Shown one piece after another: positions 16,871 through 24,637 of a DNA stretch of 42,363 nucleotides. The notes below the pieces were generated by a model. That model worked only from the letters and a program-made list of their open reading frames with translations, was not told where the DNA came from and searched no databases. A program made the translations under genes and the position numbers. Source of the DNA: CAMFKD01 sp964436955 (lineage in GTDB: Bacteria > Chlamydiota > Chlamydiia > Chlamydiales > JAJFMA01); NCBI GenBank assembly GCA_964436955.1, contig CAYTFC010000017.1, forward strand, positions 1 through 42,363, read 5' to 3'. The first letter of the stretch is position 1; each line of letters opens with the position of its first letter.

Positions 16871-18187
16871 ATGTTGATAGAAAGGATGAAAACCGCCCTA
16901 CGAGTCCTGACCGTCGCTAGTGTCATAGGCACTGCGGCAATGGCAAACGCAATCGCGACTACTAGTGTAAAAGCTCAGGGGATGGCAGGAGCAACCTTGG
17001 CATATCCGATTGATTCCGTAACTCCTTCATTAAATCCAGCTAACGTGTGTCTACTGGACAATCGCTTTGATGTTGGTGGAGGTGCCAATACCCACTGGAA
17101 ATCTCTTACATTATCTGATCGTCCTGCAGTTCCTGCGGACTTGCAAAGCGGAACCTTTAATACACGTAACCAGTGGAATGCCGTAGGTGAAGCAGGTGTG
17201 GTATCCTGGTTTGACCCGTGTATTGCTGCAGGTATTCAGTGGAATAACTATAACATTATCAATACTCGTTACAAGACCCAGCTAACGGACTTCTCTGGAC
17301 TCGGTATTGGCGGCGCTCCGTTAGGGACTTCAGCGGAATTTGATTACCGAGTAGAAGAACTTTCCTTTGCTGTGGCCTATCGTCTTAATGAGTATCACAA
17401 CATTGGTATTGGTCTAAATCTCTATTTCAGTTGGCTAAAGATCAATGGATTACAACGATTGGCAATTCAATCAGTAGACCCAGCTAACTTTACAGATCGC
17501 GGTCGAGATAATGCGACGGGAGTAGGTGTTACTCTAGGTTGGACAGGCCTCATAGCACCCAATCTATTTGCTGCGGCAGCCTTTAGTCCAAAGGTCAGCA
17601 TGGAACGTTTTAAGGATTATAGTGGCTTTCTCGCCGACGGTAAGTTAAGCATCCCCGAAACCTGGCGTTTCGGGTTAGCCTATGAAGCTTGTTGTACAAC
17701 AGTGTTTACTGGTGAGTTTGAGTTCCGACGCTACTCCAAGATCCCCTCCTGGTCGAATGACTTCCCTGGCAATTCAGGTGCAGCCTTCCCCACAATCTTT
17801 GGTACTAACAATGGCCCAGGATTTGGTTGGGATGATCAGTGGATCGCGAAATTTGGTGGGCAGTGGAGTATGAACGATTGCGTTACCTTGCGCGCTGGTT
17901 ATCGCTATGAGCAATCTCTGATACGAGGGGGTTCTGCTACGTCGACGACTCTTAACGTATTGACAGACGAAGCAATGGAGCACTTTCTAAGTGTGGGCTT
18001 CACTTGGAATTTAGATCCAGGTATCGAAATATCCTATTTTAGTGAATACGGCTTCCGTGGAACTAAGAATGGACGCTTCCCACTAATCGGTACCAGCCCT
18101 ACTGTGGCGCCAGACTTTGCTCCAGCGAGTACAACCTTTAAAGACTCTGCTTATGAAACTGGCCTATCTATCGGTTTTATCTACTAG
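16871..18187 (+). CDS. FadL/OmpP1-family outer membrane protein
   Basis: A 438-residue beta-barrel protein. I chose ATG 16871 (GGAG 6 nt upstream) over the TTG at 16859. The signal peptide runs to about residue 27 (...TAAMANA). The mature N-terminus has the family layout QGMAGATLAYPIDSVTPSLNPAN, equivalent to the 'GMGGAxxAxxxDxxAxxxNPA' plug segment of FadL/OmpP1/TodX proteins. Amphipathic strands rich in aromatic residues follow to the end, which terminates in SIGFIY. FadL relatives carry long-chain fatty acids or other hydrophobic compounds across the outer membrane. Two Cys in the barrel (EACCTTV) could allow disulphide cross-linking, as in chlamydial envelopes; that is inference. It has its own promoter and terminator. 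Confidence 0.85.
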   Translation: MLIERMKTALRVLTVASVIGTAAMANAIATTSVKAQGMAGATLAYPIDSVTPSLNPANVCLLDNRFDVGGGANTHWKSLTLSDRPAVPADLQSGTFNTRNQWNAVGEAGVVSWFDPCIAAGIQWNNYNIINTRYKTQLTDFSGLGIGGAPLGTSAEFDYRVEELSFAVAYRLNEYHNIGIGLNLYFSWLKINGLQRLAIQSVDPANFTDRGRDNATGVGVTLGWTGLIAPNLFAAAAFSPKVSMERFKDYSGFLADGKLSIPETWRFGLAYEACCTTVFTGEFEFRRYSKIPSWSNDFPGNSGAAFPTIFGTNNGPGFGWDDQWIAKFGGQWSMNDCVTLRAGYRYEQSLIRGGSATSTTLNVLTDEAMEHFLSVGFTWNLDPGIEISYFSEYGFRGTKNGRFPLIGTSPTVAPDFAPASTTFKDSAYETGLSIGFIY

Positions 18188-18200
18188 CCCTACTCATAGA

Positions 18201-18234
18201 AGCCGGGAATTAGAAACAATTCCTGGCTTTTTTT
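18201..18234 (+). terminator. Rho-independent terminator of the FadL-like gene
   Basis: AGCCGGGAATT-agaaac-AATTCCTGGCT followed by seven T, starting 14 nt after the stop codon. The stem has one G-T pair. Confidence 0.92.
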
Positions 18235-18328
18235 ATGATGCTATCTAATTTTTTTATAGACAAAAATCCTATTCGTTCGGTAAAATTGAAGCGAAAACGA
18301 ATTCTAATGTAATAAAACGAGTGTTTTC

Positions 18329-18871
18329 ATGGATGTAAGTACAGGAAATTTGGGGACCAATGGTTACCGCAGTAATGCATATGGCGGTGGTCGCTCGATA
18401 GGAAGTTCCGGTGGAGACGATCATGACCGTTATGCCACAACATCATCCCGGTCCCTGAAATTTGGGGATTCGCTTTTAGTTGGCGCTCCGCTTGCGCGGA
18501 AGGTCACTCCTAAGACTCAGGTTGACCCTAAGCAAACCCTCAAGTGGTTGGAGCTGGGTCGTACCATTTGTTATTCACTTGCAGCCGTGGCAACGTTTGT
18601 GTTTGGTATCATGGCACTTCAGCCTATTCTTCTTCCTCTCTTTACCTTTGGTATGTGTTTTTCTGGCGGATTCGCCGAATGGATGGAGTTTTCGGGTGCT
18701 GTTCTTAAAATTAGTTTAGTCCCAGCGGTTATCGCATTGGGATGTGGGTGGACGGGTTACTTCGTTCAACGCAAGGCTAAGGCACTTGCTAACCAGTTGA
18801 AGCAACAAGAAGAGCGCCCTGGCCCTCAGTTTTCTCCTGCTTTGATGGCTCGTCTTAATCAAGCCTCTTAA
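18329..18871 (+). CDS. Small membrane protein, paralogue A
   Basis: A 180-residue protein with a Gly/Ser-rich soluble N-terminus (1-70) and two to three hydrophobic segments (about 76-145), then a basic and Gln-rich tail. It is paralogous to the product of 21001-21504: PILLPLFTFGMCFSGGFAEW here against PILAIIFSFGTCLVGNCQEW there, both followed by M/WEF and a second membrane segment. No known family is recognised. GAGTG precedes the ATG. The YggU-like gene follows after 3 nt. Confidence 0.7.
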   Translation: MDVSTGNLGTNGYRSNAYGGGRSIGSSGGDDHDRYATTSSRSLKFGDSLLVGAPLARKVTPKTQVDPKQTLKWLELGRTICYSLAAVATFVFGIMALQPILLPLFTFGMCFSGGFAEWMEFSGAVLKISLVPAVIALGCGWTGYFVQRKAKALANQLKQQEERPGPQFSPALMARLNQAS

Positions 18872-18874
18872 GCA

Positions 18875-19141
18875 TTGTCGTGTATCATCATATGTAAGGT
18901 TATCCCTAAAGCTAGCCACAGCATTGTGGTTGGATGGGAAGGTGATTACCTTCGCGTTCGTCTTGCGGCTGTTCCTGAGAAGGGTAAAGCTAATCAAGCT
19001 CTCATTCAGCTTTTATCGGAAATTCTTCATATCCCTAAAAGTCATTTATCGTTTGTTTCTGGTGAAACTAGTCGCCTAAAGCGTATCCGCATTACTGGTT
19101 TAACTCTAGATGAAGTGCGTTTAAGAGTTTCTATACAGTAA
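18875..19141 (+). CDS. YggU/DUF167 family protein
   Basis: An 88-residue protein of the conserved DUF167 (YggU) family. The signature is plain: KVIPKASHSIVVGW, then LRVRLAAVPEKGKANQALIQ and LLSEILHIPKSHLSFVSGETSRLKRI. The biochemical role of the family is not established. The only in-frame start near the N-terminus is TTG at 18875, 3 nt after the upstream stop, so translation probably depends on coupling to the preceding membrane-protein gene. Confidence 0.88.
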   Translation: MSCIIICKVIPKASHSIVVGWEGDYLRVRLAAVPEKGKANQALIQLLSEILHIPKSHLSFVSGETSRLKRIRITGLTLDEVRLRVSIQ

Positions 19142-19148
19142 TTCATAT

Positions 19149-19178
19149 TTACTAAGTAAAATTATAATTGATATAATA
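19149..19178 (+). promoter_or_regulatory. Possible promoter of the protein kinase gene
   Basis: TTACTA (19149-19154), 18-nt spacer, TATAAT (19173-19178). A start near 19185 would leave almost no leader for the ATG at 19189 but about 37 nt for the internal ATG at 19222. A second TATAAT at 19163-19168 is also present, so the exact box is uncertain. Confidence 0.4.
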
Positions 19179-19188
19179 TATATAGGTT

Positions 19189-20628
19189 ATGTTAATTAAA
19201 ATAATATACTTGGTGTTATGTATGGTTAACCTTCCTGGAATTGGATCATTCGATTGGAGGAGTTTACTTGGCAGGAGCGAGGGCGTTGATAAGGTTAAGG
19301 TTGAAATTAAAAAAAATAGCCAGGGAGTCGACGAGCTAAAAGGGATAAAAGTAACCCCTGTACCGCCTAAAGGAGCTCCTCGGGGAATGGTAGTTCTCAA
19401 TTTAAGCAACGCAGATGTCATGGTTAAGGCCAAAGAATTAGCTAGAAGCATAGGCGTAGACACCAAGGCGGTGGTGACTGCTGGTAAAAACAACGCTGTG
19501 GTTAGCTTAATCAACGATGCATCCGGAGTCACTAAGGAACAGGTTAAGCAGTTACAAAAGGGAACCGGGTTATCTAAACGAGAGGCGCGAACGATGGCCA
19601 TTGTTACGCGCGAGCTGGCAGATAAAAACTCTATTTTAGGTGCGGTTGCAAGTCCAAGGGCTAAACGAAATACCTATAGCATTCCTAGAACAGTCGAAAA
19701 AGGCCCTGATGGGACCGTGTTTATGCATCTTAAAACGCATGGCCGTGTCAAAAGCCTTGGGCAAGGCTCATTTGGAAAAGTAACTCGTAGCCTTCAAATA
19801 GATGCTAAGGGAACACCAAGGATGGTGACGCTAAAGACCCAGAAAAGGGATATTGAGCGAGCTCAACAGGAAGGCAAAATCATTGAAGTTATTAACACTA
19901 GCAAGCATGCCGGTAGCCGCTTTGTGCTACATAGCATCAGTTCCAGTAAATATGAAGGCAAAAAGAACATAGATAAATATGGTATCGTTACTGAATTTTG
20001 CGATAAGAGAGAATTGTCACATAACAAACTAAAGAAAATGCCCGAGTCTCAAAAATGGGAAGTGTTTGAAAAGATTTTAATGGGAGTGGAGGCTGTTCAT
20101 AATGCTGGTTACGTCCACAGAGATTTAAAGCCTGGCAATATCTTGCTTAAGTCCACTCCTTCTGGCGGACTTGAGCCGCGTATTGCTGACTTTGGTCTTT
20201 CCAAATCCAAAGGAGAGCGTTGTGGAATAGGAGGAACCGATACACATATCCCTGTTGATCAATTGCTGTTGGGCAGACAAACCAGGGAGTTAACGGATAA
20301 AGTGGATAGCTGGTCATTAGGAATTATTGCCTTACAAGAGTTTGCGAATGTAAGCATTCCATGGCTGAATGATGAGTATGGCGAAATGTATATGATGGCA
20401 GTAAAAAGTGCGAAAGAGGGTAATCCAGCCCCTCTTGAAAAGATGAAGGAAGGCCTTATTAAATCTATTAATTTCAAAAAAATCAAAGAGCCTAATATTC
20501 AAAAAGCTGTTAAGGGCTTACTGGTGATTAATAGCGATGAACGCATGTCTGTTACCGAAGCTCGCGAACTCATTCGCCTTGGCATAGATAAATTGAAGGC
20601 CAAGGAATCTCCTTCAAGACGACGCTAG
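19189..20628 (+). CDS. Eukaryotic-type Ser/Thr protein kinase
   Basis: A 479-residue protein. The kinase domain occupies about residues 185-465: Gly-loop LGQGSFGKVT (190-199), VTLK Lys216, catalytic loop HRDLKPGNIL (310-319), DFG at 334-336, and DSWSLGII (373-380). The activation-segment 'APE' motif is replaced by GGTDTHIPVDQ, so substrate docking may be unusual, but all catalytic residues are present. Residues 1-180 form an N-terminal region without a recognised domain. I see no PASTA repeats and no transmembrane helix after the kinase. The start is uncertain: ATG 19222 (MVNLPGIG) fits the promoter better than ATG 19189, whose extra residues (MLIKIIYLVLC) are hydrophobic. In Chlamydiae such kinases are signalling enzymes or candidate secreted effectors. 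Confidence 0.88.
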   Translation: MLIKIIYLVLCMVNLPGIGSFDWRSLLGRSEGVDKVKVEIKKNSQGVDELKGIKVTPVPPKGAPRGMVVLNLSNADVMVKAKELARSIGVDTKAVVTAGKNNAVVSLINDASGVTKEQVKQLQKGTGLSKREARTMAIVTRELADKNSILGAVASPRAKRNTYSIPRTVEKGPDGTVFMHLKTHGRVKSLGQGSFGKVTRSLQIDAKGTPRMVTLKTQKRDIERAQQEGKIIEVINTSKHAGSRFVLHSISSSKYEGKKNIDKYGIVTEFCDKRELSHNKLKKMPESQKWEVFEKILMGVEAVHNAGYVHRDLKPGNILLKSTPSGGLEPRIADFGLSKSKGERCGIGGTDTHIPVDQLLLGRQTRELTDKVDSWSLGIIALQEFANVSIPWLNDEYGEMYMMAVKSAKEGNPAPLEKMKEGLIKSINFKKIKEPNIQKAVKGLLVINSDERMSVTEARELIRLGIDKLKAKESPSRRR

Positions 20629-20683
20629 AGCATTTTAATTCTTTAGGATGTGTACTCCAAAGTCATTGGAGGAGGACGAACCT

Positions 20684-20912
20684 AAAAAAGGGACCTAAGT
20701 AGGTCCCATTGAGGCAATTGCAAAAGTATTTCGCGTGTTATACAGCGATTCGACGTTTGTGAACCGTACCCGGGATCGCGAAAAACCCATTCTAGAAGGC
20801 TCAAAACGGCCCAAATTCGGCAAAAATTGAACATAAAAGAATTTTCAACATATTTATTGTCAATTATGCAATTGCCTCCATTCGTCACTTTGGTCCCTCG
20901 TCCCTTATGTCT
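20684..20912. mobile_element. MITE-like element with inverted ends
   Basis: In the 372-nt gap, the left end has GGGACCTAAGTAGGTCCC (20690-20707) and then GAGGCAATTGCA (20713-20724). The right end has the complement TGCAATTGCCTCC (20867-20879) and then GGTCCC/GTCCC runs to about 20912. The 27 nt at 20853-20879 are identical to 27601-27627, and an inverted relative is at 27241-27265. The ~130-nt interior has no gene. This looks like a short non-autonomous element or a duplicated intergenic module; no transposase is present. The left palindrome with six T on the - strand could also terminate leftward transcription. Confidence 0.5.
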
Positions 20913-20929
20913 TTTTAATTGAAAATCTC

Positions 20930-20959
20930 TTGACAACATATAGTGAGCAAGATTATGTA
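20930..20959 (+). promoter_or_regulatory. Sigma-70-type promoter of membrane protein B
   Basis: TTGACA (20930-20935), 18-nt spacer, TATGTA (20954-20959). Transcription would begin near 20966, about 35 nt before the ATG at 21001. It lies just right of the MITE-like element. Confidence 0.5.
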
Positions 20960-21000
20960 TCTTGCAAAGCTCATATCGAGCGTAATGAAGATCTTTGGGA

Positions 21001-21504
21001 ATGGAAGTTCGCGGCTCAAATTCATCCTCTTCCGGTTCTTACTATTCGCTTCCTTCGAGTGGTGGCGGTTCTTCACCCCAAACCTTCAATACAACGCCAC
21101 GTCAGCGGGATCAGATCGAATCCTTTTCAAGCCATCCTCGCTACACCCCACGTGTATCGGTTCGTCAGCAACCGTCACATGAAGAGTTGTATAAGCGCTG
21201 GGGTTCTATACGTACAGCGCTTTTGTGGTTTGGCGTGGGAGCGTTGTTGCTCTCTCTACTACTCACCAGTTTGCCGATTTTGGCTATTATATTTAGCTTT
21301 GGTACTTGTCTGGTGGGCAATTGTCAGGAATGGTGGGAGTTCACTTGTTCTGTATTTGGCGCCAGCCTATGGCCTGCCGGAAGCTTTGTGCTTTCGACAA
21401 TCGCATGTGTAATGGTGAGTATGCGCATGAGCAAAATTGCCTATGCCATGCCGCAAGACCCTATGGCAACGGATCCGTTGCGTTTTCTAGCTCGCCGTAA
21501 GTAG
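21001..21504 (+). CDS. Small membrane protein, paralogue B
   Basis: A 167-residue protein: Ser/Gly-rich N-terminus (SNSSSSGSYYSLPSSGGGSS), a basic region, then two to three hydrophobic segments (about 75-145) carrying the FGTCLVGNCQEWWEF motif shared with paralogue A at 18329-18871. I prefer ATG 21001 to the TTG at 20995. Its last 18 nt overlap the convergent holC gene. The function is unknown. The paralogues bracket the YggU-like and kinase genes, which points to a local duplication. Confidence 0.7.
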   Translation: MEVRGSNSSSSGSYYSLPSSGGGSSPQTFNTTPRQRDQIESFSSHPRYTPRVSVRQQPSHEELYKRWGSIRTALLWFGVGALLLSLLLTSLPILAIIFSFGTCLVGNCQEWWEFTCSVFGASLWPAGSFVLSTIACVMVSMRMSKIAYAMPQDPMATDPLRFLARRK

Positions 21505-21909
21505 GGCTACGTTAAAACCAGACTGTTGATAAATTTGATGTCGCTTTTGTGAAAGCTGCTCTTTCGTTGGGTCTGTCTTATCCCAAAGTTCATGAACAAA
21601 TGTTGCCGATTCAAAAGCAGGATTTATTTCTGGGCATAGGTTGATTAACACCTGTGCCTGATTGAGGTTTAATTGCGTGGTAGTGATCACCACAGCTGCC
21701 GGTAGGGCTTCCGTGGCAAAAACGTGAGGAACGAATGCTTCGCTGGGATGCTTCCAAAGTAGCTTGTCGATGTAGTCTGCAGCCTGTTGATTCGGCACCA
21801 TGATAATTTGTCTTTGTGCCTGATGGAAGTATTTATGCACAAGTTGGCATACGCAGTTGATTTTCTGCTTAGCATCTAAGACCTGCCAAAAGGTAATACT
21901 TGGCTTCAT
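21487..21909 (-). CDS. holC: DNA polymerase III chi subunit
   Basis: A 140-residue protein matching the chi family. It shows an N-terminal TFWQVLDAKQKINCVCQLVHK helix, then IIMVPNQQAADYIDKLLWKHPSEAFVPHVF (the 'LDxxLW...FxPH' core) and LINLCPEINPAFESATFVHELW (the 'LINL...P' strand). Chi links the clamp loader to single-stranded-DNA-binding protein, whose acidic DDDLPF tip is encoded by ssb at 29643 in this window. Its ATG overlaps the stop of the decayed DUF502 remnant (ATGA), so it was probably translationally coupled to that gene before decay. Confidence 0.85.
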   Translation of the reverse strand: MKPSITFWQVLDAKQKINCVCQLVHKYFHQAQRQIIMVPNQQAADYIDKLLWKHPSEAFVPHVFATEALPAAVVITTTQLNLNQAQVLINLCPEINPAFESATFVHELWDKTDPTKEQLSQKRHQIYQQSGFNVALLTAS

Positions 21910-22117
21910 AGTATTGTATCCTCAGCGTTACGTAGCACCACGGAAGGAGTGATCACTCCGCAAGAAATCACATACTTTAAAGCATCTTCGATTTTAATGT
22001 CACATCGATGAGTTCGTCAGGTTTACATAGAATCAAAAAACCGGACGTTGGGTTAGGCGCAGTGGGAATAAAAACCGATATCAGATCGTTTAGAATTAAA
22101 GATTGAAGTGCGGGCAT
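21906..22117 (-). pseudogene. Remnant of a DUF502-family gene (3' end, frameshifted)
   Basis: On the - strand from 22117 one reads MPALQSLILNDLISVFIPTA then PNPTSGFLILCKPDELID. This matches the DUF502 signature VFVPTTPNPTSGFLLFVP. That frame stops at 21977-21979. A shift of one base near GTGAC (about 21995) restores IKIEDALKYVISCGVITPS and continues to a TGA at 21906-21908 that overlaps the holC ATG. The N-terminal two thirds of the family (membrane part) are missing. I see a truncated, frameshifted remnant. The frameshift alone could be a sequencing error, but the missing N-terminus could not. Confidence 0.75.
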
Positions 22118-22269
22118 TTACCAATATAGGGGTTGTTTTTAACACGAAAGCGCCAGGGGAGCTTCGCATCTTCGCCGGCATAGTCTATGCCAACTCGTGG
22201 CCCAGCGATGACCTCAGTCGGTTTGATGATACGATTTTCTGCAATCCAGATGTGCGGCCCTGGGGTCAT
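22096..22269 (-). pseudogene. mpg: Remnant of 3-methyladenine DNA glycosylase (C-terminal fragment)
   Basis: A 57-codon frame on the - strand reads GPHIWIAENRIIKPTEVIAG then PRVGIDYAGEDAKLPWRFRV. This is the C-terminal part of the Mpg/AAG family (usual 'I..SPRIGVDYAGE....PWRF' end). The family is usually about 190-200 residues; the DNA-intercalating and catalytic N-terminal part is absent. The first ATG overlaps the rnr stop (ATGA) and is probably an internal Met left at a deletion junction. As I recall, mpg follows vacB/rnr in C. pneumoniae, which fits an ancestral rnr-mpg order. The 3' end overlaps the DUF502 remnant. Confidence 0.78.
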
Positions 22270-24554
22270 TTTCTATTATGACGCTTATTAGACGACTTGC
22301 CTTTATTGGAATGCTTACGTCTGTTGTGGGAGCGATCAGGGCGATCATCTACCACAGCATGCTCATTGGGCTCGAAATGCTCTTCAAGAATGTCCCATGA
22401 GCTTTCCAACAAAATCAGGTCGACGTCTTGCAGTGTGACAGAAACGCGATCGCCGGAATGATAGATACGTCCAGTACGTCGGCCGCGCAGACGCATGCGT
22501 TCCTCTTCAAAGACATAATAATCAGAGGTGAGCTTGGAGATATGTATGAAGCCCTCAAGCATCATATCGATGACTTCCACAAACATGCCAAAAGGTTTTA
22601 CGCGAGTGACAACTGCATCATACTCACGCATGGGCTCTTTCTCTTTGGTAAGGGAAAGGAGGCGTAGCTTCTTGAGCATGACAACGCTAGATTCAGCCTT
22701 AGCACTGAGTCTTTCTTGATCGGAACAGTGCTTAGCAATGGCTTCCAAGTCCTGATTAGGCTCCTCTTCGCCAAATAGAATGCGATGGACGACAAGATCG
22801 ACATAACGTCTGATGGGGCTTGTAAAGTGGCAATAATACTCTAAGCCTAGGCCGTAGTGTCCAATGTTCTCTGCGGAGTAGATGGCTAATCGCATACTAC
22901 GAATATAACTAGCGGCCAAATAGGGGCCATAAGGAGTTGTCAGAGCTTCTTCGAAAAGCGTTTGTAGTTCATGCGGAGCCGGCTTGTCCGAAACTTTAAA
23001 GCCGAAGGCACCCGCGATCACTGAAAAATCGCGAAGATTTTCTTCCGCCGGCTGATCGTGAATGCGGTAGGTTAAACCTTTACCCAGGTCGGTAAGGTGC
23101 TTGGCAACGACTTCGTTTGCCTTAAGCATGAATTCTTCGATCATCTGATGCGTGATATCGTACAAAACAACTTCTGTACCGGTAGCATTGCCTTCTTTAT
23201 CTACTTTAACGACCAAGTCAGGGAGGGCAAATTCAATGCCGCCGCGGTCATAGCGTTTACGTTTAAGCAGCAGGCAGAGCTCTACCATAAGTTCTAAAAG
23301 AGCTTTATGAGGGCTTTTTTTGACCCCATCCAACACTTCCTTAGCTTCGCCATAGCTGAAGCGCTTAGCGCTGCGAATGACCGTGCGCGCGATGCGATAT
23401 TCTGTCATGTCGCCTTTAGCATCGAATGTCATAAAGACAGACGCGGTGAGACGATTGACTTCAGGCTTAAGGCTGCAAAGATTATCGGACAATTCGGGTG
23501 GAAGCATGGGGATGCATTGCCCAGGGAAGTAGGTGGAATTACTACGACGTTCGGCTTCAATATCCAATGCCGAGCCGCGTGTCACATAATAGGATACGTC
23601 GGCGATGTGTACGCCAAGCTGGTAATTTCCACGTCGGTCTTTGGTCAAGGAGATCGCGTCATCGAAGTCTTTAGCGGTATCTGGATCGATGGTGACGATG
23701 GGTACTTCGCGGAGATCTTCGCGTAGCTTAATTTCCTTAAGCGAAACACGTTTGCCATGGGCTTGTGCTTCTTCGATAGCAGGCAGAGGGAATTTGCTGG
23801 GTAAATTAAACTCTTCAATAGCTGCAGAGATGTCCTTGGAGGCATCCGAGATATGACCTAAACTGTGAGAGACTCGGCCATAAGCTGGCTTTGAGGGAGT
23901 GCCCCAATCATCGATTTGAATGACGACTCGATCACCAACACGCAGCTTGATGTCGTCTGCTGGTGTCACAATAACGCTCTTATCTTCACCAAGAAGGGGG
24001 ACGTAAGCGTTTGCATTTTCATTTCTATCGATCGAGCGGATAATTCCACCGATATGGGTGCGGCTGCGTTCGAGAATGGTCAGGACTCGGCCTTCAGGTC
24101 CCTTCTCAGAGATATTCTCATGATTTACCAAGACCTCGACGCGGTCACCATCCACAGCATTCTGGGTGAGATGTTTTGGCACAAAGATGTCTTGGGGGTA
24201 AGCAACCTTGTCTTCGCATTGTAGGAACCCAAAGCCCCTTACATGCACACGTATAATGCCTGTGGCGACGCCGCCCCCCTGAGCTCGTCGTGCAAGATAG
24301 CGGTCATTGCTGTGTTCTAAAACACCACTAGCCACTAAACGCAGTAATACCTCTTTAAAGAGGTCGTAGTGTTGTTCAGAAATATCGAGCTGACTACGCA
24401 ATTCCTCTTCCGCTTGTGGGCGGTAGGAACGGCCAGTGACATATTGCTGAGTTACCTTTAAAATATTGTCGAAGATGCGTTCCTCCCTGGATCTTTTCTT
24501 GGGTGGACGCTCTTTTTTAGTCTGAGATTTTGGTTTCATAGCCATTTCTACCAT
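22266..24554 (-). CDS. rnr: Ribonuclease R
   Basis: A 762-residue exoribonuclease of the RNase II/R family: N-terminal winged-helix region, two cold-shock/OB domains (GIIRVHVRGFGFLQCEDK...DIFVP), and the RNB catalytic domain with DPDTAKDFDDAISL supplying the metal-binding Asp residues. RIHDQPAEENL, HFTSPIRRYVDLVVHR and a C-terminal S1 domain (YDAVVTRVKPFGMFVEV) follow, and a Lys/Arg-rich tail completes the RNase R layout. It degrades structured RNA 3'-5'. Starts at ATG 24554, 24545 or 24539 are all possible; none has a strong Shine-Dalgarno, and the longer TTG frame to 24581 is unlikely. It is divergent from leuS. Confidence 0.95.
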   Translation of the reverse strand: MVEMAMKPKSQTKKERPPKKRSREERIFDNILKVTQQYVTGRSYRPQAEEELRSQLDISEQHYDLFKEVLLRLVASGVLEHSNDRYLARRAQGGGVATGIIRVHVRGFGFLQCEDKVAYPQDIFVPKHLTQNAVDGDRVEVLVNHENISEKGPEGRVLTILERSRTHIGGIIRSIDRNENANAYVPLLGEDKSVIVTPADDIKLRVGDRVVIQIDDWGTPSKPAYGRVSHSLGHISDASKDISAAIEEFNLPSKFPLPAIEEAQAHGKRVSLKEIKLREDLREVPIVTIDPDTAKDFDDAISLTKDRRGNYQLGVHIADVSYYVTRGSALDIEAERRSNSTYFPGQCIPMLPPELSDNLCSLKPEVNRLTASVFMTFDAKGDMTEYRIARTVIRSAKRFSYGEAKEVLDGVKKSPHKALLELMVELCLLLKRKRYDRGGIEFALPDLVVKVDKEGNATGTEVVLYDITHQMIEEFMLKANEVVAKHLTDLGKGLTYRIHDQPAEENLRDFSVIAGAFGFKVSDKPAPHELQTLFEEALTTPYGPYLAASYIRSMRLAIYSAENIGHYGLGLEYYCHFTSPIRRYVDLVVHRILFGEEEPNQDLEAIAKHCSDQERLSAKAESSVVMLKKLRLLSLTKEKEPMREYDAVVTRVKPFGMFVEVIDMMLEGFIHISKLTSDYYVFEEERMRLRGRRTGRIYHSGDRVSVTLQDVDLILLESSWDILEEHFEPNEHAVVDDRPDRSHNRRKHSNKGKSSNKRHNRK

Positions 24555-24637
24555 TGTAAGCGAATTCAGTGAAAACCACAAGAGCGGAAAATCGTACGTA
24601 TGCTAAAGTGTTACCATCATTAAACAAAGGCAAGGTC

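Noticed and set aside
19152..19601. 149-codon - strand frame
   Set aside because: Antisense to the kinase N-terminus and promoter; the low-complexity Ser/Thr/Leu composition is typical of a shadow frame.
20682..20939. 85-codon - strand frame across the MITE-like element
   Set aside because: It spans repeat sequence, lacks a ribosome-binding site, and shows no protein-like motif.
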